A DNA stretch of 64,000 nt from contig NC_080067.1 in NCBI RefSeq assembly GCF_949987535.1, positions 60,136,405-60,200,404 of the forward strand, in the 5' to 3' direction. The DNA comes from Balaenoptera acutorostrata (taxonomy: Eukaryota; Chordata; Mammalia; Artiodactyla; Balaenopteridae). The translations under genes were made by a program, and so were the position numbers. The notes beneath the pieces were generated by a model. The model worked only from the letters and a program-made list of their open reading frames with translations, had not been told where the DNA came from and made no database searches. Below, piece after piece: positions 59,606-64,000 of the stretch (its first letter is position 1; every line of letters begins with the position of its first letter).

Positions 59606-60678
59606 CAAACAAAAATAAGCTCAAAATTGATTAAAGACCTAAATGTGAGACCAGACACTATAAAACTCTTAGAGGAAAACAGGCAGAACAATCTCTGACA
59701 TAAATCCCAGCAATATCTTTTTTGATCCATCTCCCAGAGTAATGGAAATAAAAACAAAAATAAACATATGGGACCTAATTAAACTCAAAAGCTTTTGCAC
59801 AGCAAAGGAAACCATAAACAAAACAAAAAGACAACCCACAGAATGGGAGAAAAAATTGGGTTGGCCAAAAAGTTTGTTTGGGTTTTTCCATACGATGTTA
59901 CAGAAAAACCCGAATGAAATTTTTGGCCAACCCAATATTTGCAAATGATGTGACTGATAAGGGATTAGTATCCAAAATTTACAAACAGCTCATGTGGCTT
60001 AATATCATCAAAACAAACAGCCCAATCCAATAATGGGCAGAAGATCTAAATAGACATTTCTCCGAAGAAGACATATAGATGGCCAAGAGGCACATGAAAA
60101 GATGTTCAACACTGCTAATTATTAGAGAAATGCAGATCAAAACTACCATGTGGTATCACCTCACACCAGTCAAAATGGCAATCCGCAAAAAATCCACAAA
60201 CAATAAATGCTGGAGAGGGTGTGGAGAGAAGGGAACCCTCCTACACTGTTGATGGAAATGTAAATTGGTACAGCCACTATGCAGAACAGTATGGAGGTTC
60301 CTTAAAAAACTAAAAATAGAGATACCATATGATCCTGCAATCCCTCTCCTGGGTATATATCCAGAGAAAAACATGGTCTGAAAGGATACATTCACCCCAA
60401 TGTTCATTGCGGTACTGCTTACAATAACCAAGACATGGAAGCAACCTAAATTTCCATCAACAGAGGAATGGATAAAGAAGATGTGGTACATATATACAAT
60501 GGAATATTACTCATCTATTAAAAAGAATGAAATAATGCCATTTGCAGCAACATGGATGGACCTAGAGGTCATCATACCGAGTGAAGTAAGTCAGACAGAG
60601 TAAGAGAAATATCACATGATATCACTTATGTGTGGAATCTAAAAAGAAATGATACAAATAAACTTATTTACAAACAGA
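59606..60678 (+). pseudogene. L1 ORF2 3' region (inverted piece)
   Basis: The C-terminal part of ORF2 in sense on the plus strand, from about 'caaaaataagctc' to the family stop region (ggaatctaaaaag, about 60635) and the first bases of the 3'UTR. It includes the Cys-rich C-terminal region (about 60205-60270). It is interrupted by a MITE at 59856-59935, and stops such as TAA near 60032 and TGA near 60379 disable it. The reverse transcriptase core is absent, so it never encoded a working enzyme after insertion. Confidence 0.88.
59856..59935. mobile_element. 80 bp mariner-type MITE
   Basis: Two inverted arms of about 33 bp starting TTGGGTTGGCCAAAAA and ending with its complement (TTTTTGGCCAACCCAA). 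They make a nearly complete hairpin with a short centre around 'catacgatgttacag'. It sits in L1 text at a TA-type site: TA is present at 59936-59937, and the left copy is mutated to AA. It has no transposase and must have been moved in trans by a mariner enzyme. Confidence 0.92.
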
Positions 60679-60696
60679 TACAGTGTATATATTTTT

Positions 60697-63435
60697 AATG
60701 CAGATAAAATTCATGAGCCTATTTGATCTAGGGACTTTTTAAAATACTTTTATTATTTTTTCTATATTTATTTTACTATTTTATCCTCATCCAAATTATT
60801 TGTATTTATCAGTGTGATATTCTCTAAATCTATTTATTTAACTAGAATGTATGTGGGGGAACTTTGAAAAAATATTATTTCATATGTTTTTCCAACAGCA
60901 AAATAAAATGTGAGAGATATAGACAATTTGTCATAGTATTGAAGAAGGTTTTAAAATAGTGAGTAGAAAGAAGCAATCAAAATAGTCTCAGGATGAAAAA
61001 ATACTTCTAAAAATTAAAAAACATCTATTGTAAGTGTAATCAATTCTGTTATCACCATATTAAAGATTGCTGGCATCCTTAGGGGAGAGTGCAGCATACA
61101 TCGCCACATACTGCTGTTACTCAAGTAGCCTCTGCTTTGTCAAAAGCCTTTTAACTCTCATCAGCCATGGCCCAGAATCCCAAATCTCCCAGGCTTATCG
61201 ATCTAACACCGACATATTTTCTGGCAGTTGTATTTTGCAACTGTGTTATCATAGTTTGTCAATTATATCCTACCTATAGTTATTGAGTCCTTCTGACTTA
61301 TATGATATAAAGATCATTGTTTTCCAGTTGAATGTCAGTCAGATATTTCATGTTTGGTGACCAATAACTTTTGAATCTTATCTGAAATAGAAATAAAACT
61401 TATTATATGTACTTGTCTATACCTTTCTAACACCAGGGCTTTGCAACAGGGGTTTGCTCAGGATAAGATTCATCAGCGGGTCCATGCCTTTAAGCAAGAA
61501 GAATATATCTGGACATTGGTACTTACTACCAATCTCAGTAATGCTCTTCTAACAACAGACCTCAGGGGGAGATCTGGTTATCTTTCTAGTGTACATATGA
61601 GGAAACTGAATGTAGGTGAGGTTTAGTGAGTTCCCATGGATTTACAGCAAGGAGTTGATGGAACTGTGATTCAGTGCAGGCTGTTCTACCTAGAGGAAGC
61701 ATCCTATGTTGCATCAGGTTTCACTTTCAGAGTCTGGAAGCTAGCCTGTCATAGGAGGGGCTTTGAAACCTGACTGGCTCCTTAGCTTACGTTCCCACCA
61801 TCATCCTCCTTCTGTTGAAATGGTTGTTTTGCTGCAAGAAAGCATTATTTTTTTCCTTAAGGGGAAAATAGAATGCCAGATTTGGCTATAAAATTATGTG
61901 CATAATTTCAAGGCAACAAAGTACATTTAAAGCAGTGTTAGTGACACTACCTGATAGCTTTTATGTACAATTTTGACTTGGTGCATCAAAAAATGTTGTG
62001 CACCTTCACTACTCTCAGTATCATAAACATCTTACAGCTTTTGCCCCTTTGTGTTCTCTGATTTCTGAAGTAGGGAAATCACTGCATTGTAGACCTTCTT
62101 TCACATTAGCTATTGTTCACTGAGATTATGAAATAGAAATATAGTAGAAGACATTGATTTTAAAATGCTAATTGACTTCAAGTATCTACTAAGAAGCCCA
62201 ATTAGCAAAGTATCTTGACAAAGAAAGTAATAAAAACTGTAGTAGCTGTGGAATCCTAGGTATTTGACACTCTGATTAATTTGAACATTCCCAATTTAGT
62301 TCGGTGGGTATGGGTAAAAATAAGCTAGGGGCAAATTTCTTTATCCTCTCATTCTAAACCCTTATGAAGTAGGACTCTGTTTCAATTGTCCATACCTCCT
62401 GGTCCACTACACTTATCCGGGCTACTGTAATCTTTACAAAGTTAAACAACTTATACTTCTACGCTGATAGACCAATTTTAGTTATTTGGATATGGGGGAG
62501 TGGATTTTAAAATATCAACTAGTTCCACAAATAAAAAAAAACTCATTTTCAATGCTTCCAAAAAATGACTCAAGAGATTACTAAAGAATGTCATCTCAAG
62601 AAGTGACATCTGTTGTTTCTCAAATCCTGATTTAAATGATCAAAGGACTATAAAAGTGGGGGAAAACTTATATAAAGGAGGATATTAACCATAAAAGACA
62701 GACCTTGAGAATTTCTTCCATATATAATGCGGATAGGATCAGATTGAAAGGAACAGCATGAATCTACTCACAACTGATCTTCCTGAGAAGATGGTGCTTG
62801 GCCACAGGATGTAAACAGAGCACAATTTGGCCAAAATGCCCTACATCTAGCATTTTATTTTTGGCAGGGTGTGTTTGGAAGCTGACATTAAAGACAGGTT
62901 AAAGTTAAGATAAAGCCCATTTTCCTTGGAACAGCGCACTAGCAGGTATCAGCAGCTGCATTAGGCTTTCCAAAAGCAACCTCATCCCCTTGAATAGAAA
63001 GCATCCCAGGTGCAAAGAATTTGCCTCTAAAGGCTTTGTACCAAGTGAAGCTGAAAATGGCCCCATGATGTATCTATTAGTATGGAAGCTGGACCAAAGA
63101 GAAAAGTATCTTGAATACATAAATACCCTGGCACAGTGGCTTCCTAGACCTCAAGAAGAGATTAAGTAAAGAAATCCTATTCCCAAAGTAGTAGAGCCCA
63201 TGTTCTCAGCCTCATTGGTGCCTGGATCACCGACCTGGTAATGGACTCTTAAAGTAACTAATCAACTAGCCATATAGGTCGAGGACAAAAGGCCATGAAA
63301 AGCGATGGAGGTCATTGGTACAGTGAGAAAGTTTGGTCTAATATATCCACAGTGAATTTAAGCTATATAAGCAGAGTACAGAGAATAATTCTCTTTTATT
63401 ACCCCTGGAACATTACCAAATTTTGATTACATTGC
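60697..63435. other. Mostly unassigned DNA
   Basis: An antisense MIR remnant lies at about 61575-61695 (gtacatatgaggaaactgaa, then tttacagcaaggagttgatg). Otherwise no repeat, gene or regulatory motif that I can support. Confidence 0.4.
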
Positions 63436-63439
63436 TTTC

Positions 63440-64000
63440 ACATATCTGAAGACTCAATACGTCTGAATAGTCAACCCTGTAAGTCACATATTTTGGTCAA
63501 AATGTAATGAAACTGGAAATTAATAAGATAAAAATAAGAAACATTGCAACTCATACATATAAAAAATTCACTTTTAAAGATTCTTGTAAATGATAACTTA
63601 TTTAGATAATTGAACTAAATGAAAGTAATACATATAATAATGCATGGGATATAGTCAAATCTATAATTAGAGTAAATAATCAGCTCTAAATAGTTTACTT
63701 CTTAAACATGAAATAAATAAATATTCAACTTAAAAATTATAGATATTATAAATATGGCTGGATTATAAAGGATAGAATTAATAAATAAATCCAGGAGCTG
63801 GATGAACTATAAAGGGTAGAATTAATAAAAATATCTAGGAACATTGAAATGGCCAATATAAAACACACAAACAAATATTCTCTGTCAAGATTAATCAACA
63901 AAAAAGAAAAACACAATTCTGAGAATAAGAAAGAACTTAAGACCTCAAATAAAGAAGCAATGAAAAAAAATCTTTTAAAAAATATATTTACTTCTGGTAC
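63440..64000 (+). mobile_element. Ancient L1 ORF2 fragment, running off the window
   Basis: Diverged sense ORF2 text: 'aactggaaattaataagata' (63511), 'gcatgggatatagtcaaat' (63642), 'cttaaacatgaaataaat' (63702), 'ccaggagctgga' (63791) and 'tctctgtcaagattaatca' (63879). A roughly 40 bp tandem duplication (63757-63790 and 63797-63834) lies inside. No open frame. Confidence 0.55.
63757..63834. repeat. Approximately 40 bp tandem duplication in L1
   Basis: gctggattataaagga...agaattaataaa is repeated as gctggatgaactataaaggg...agaattaataaa with a 40 bp shift and small indels. Confidence 0.75.

Larger units (their letters stand above)
58861..60696 (-). mobile_element. Rearranged L1 insertion (segments 2inv-1-3) with TSD
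   Basis: Three L1 pieces inside one duplication, TACAGTGTGTATATATATA... (58861-58888) and TACAGTGTATATATTTTT (60679-60696), which differ only in microsatellite length. Piece 3 (about 58912-59207, minus) is the 3'UTR and tail. Piece 1 (about 59202-59605, minus) is mid ORF2, joined to it through shared bases around gaaca. Piece 2 (about 59606-60678, plus) is the ORF2 3' end, exactly the part missing between pieces 1 and 3, in the opposite orientation. A single insertion is the simplest reading. Confidence 0.88.

Noticed and set aside
61441..61626. 61-codon frame after an acceptor-like ctttctaacaccag
   Set aside because: The frame that would continue the 57614-57672 candidate stops within 10 codons, and the 3' part overlaps a MIR remnant.

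Overview
The window is non-coding mammalian nuclear DNA: AT-rich and dominated by layered retrotransposons of several ages. I found no complete host protein-coding gene, tRNA, rRNA or CRISPR array. Nearly all long open frames are LINE-1 (L1) fragments or chance frames in AT-rich sequence. Five short segments with splice-like borders are listed as weak exon candidates only. The tRNA-derived SINEs match from memory the CHR type of cetaceans, hippos and ruminants, and I saw no BovB or Bov-tA copies. I therefore infer a cetartiodactyl, most likely a whale or dolphin. Repeat family names are from memory, not from a database search.

Layout. 1-1033: the 3' end of an old L1 holding a solo LTR. 1034-13312: a 5'-truncated L1 interrupted by a full-length 7.1 kb L1 (2507-9638), with a matching target-site duplication. 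13325-14510: an ancient L1 ORF2 fragment. 14.5-25 kb: mostly unassigned sequence with two LTRs, an antisense L1 piece, L2/MIR and MER5-type fossils, and the best exon candidate (21552-21677). 25.07-29.71 kb: an antisense old L1 in two blocks. 30-42 kb: scattered fossils (MIR, L2, MER20, MER5-type, a MaLR LTR), two sense SINEs with clear target-site duplications, and a young L1 3' fragment containing one of those SINEs. 42.3-52.5 kb: antisense old L1 blocks cut by three antisense SINEs, a hAT fossil, two class I-like LTRs and one further LTR. This part also holds a long inverted repeat (46951-47125 versus 47866-48031). 52.5-58.8 kb: mostly unassigned sequence with L2 remnants. 58861-60696: one rearranged L1 insertion bounded by a target-site duplication, carrying an 80 bp mariner-type MITE. 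60.7-63.4 kb: unassigned. 63440-64000: another ancient sense L1 fragment running off the window.

Nothing here works as a gene cluster. The functional parts seen are remnants of retrotransposon machinery: L1 5'UTR promoter, ORF1 and ORF2, SINE Pol III boxes, and LTR promoter and poly(A) signals. All L1 ORFs carry stops or frameshifts. The most informative observations are structural: the rearranged L1 at 59-60.7 kb, the inverted repeat at 47-48 kb, and SINEs whose tails carry extra non-SINE sequence between A-tracts.
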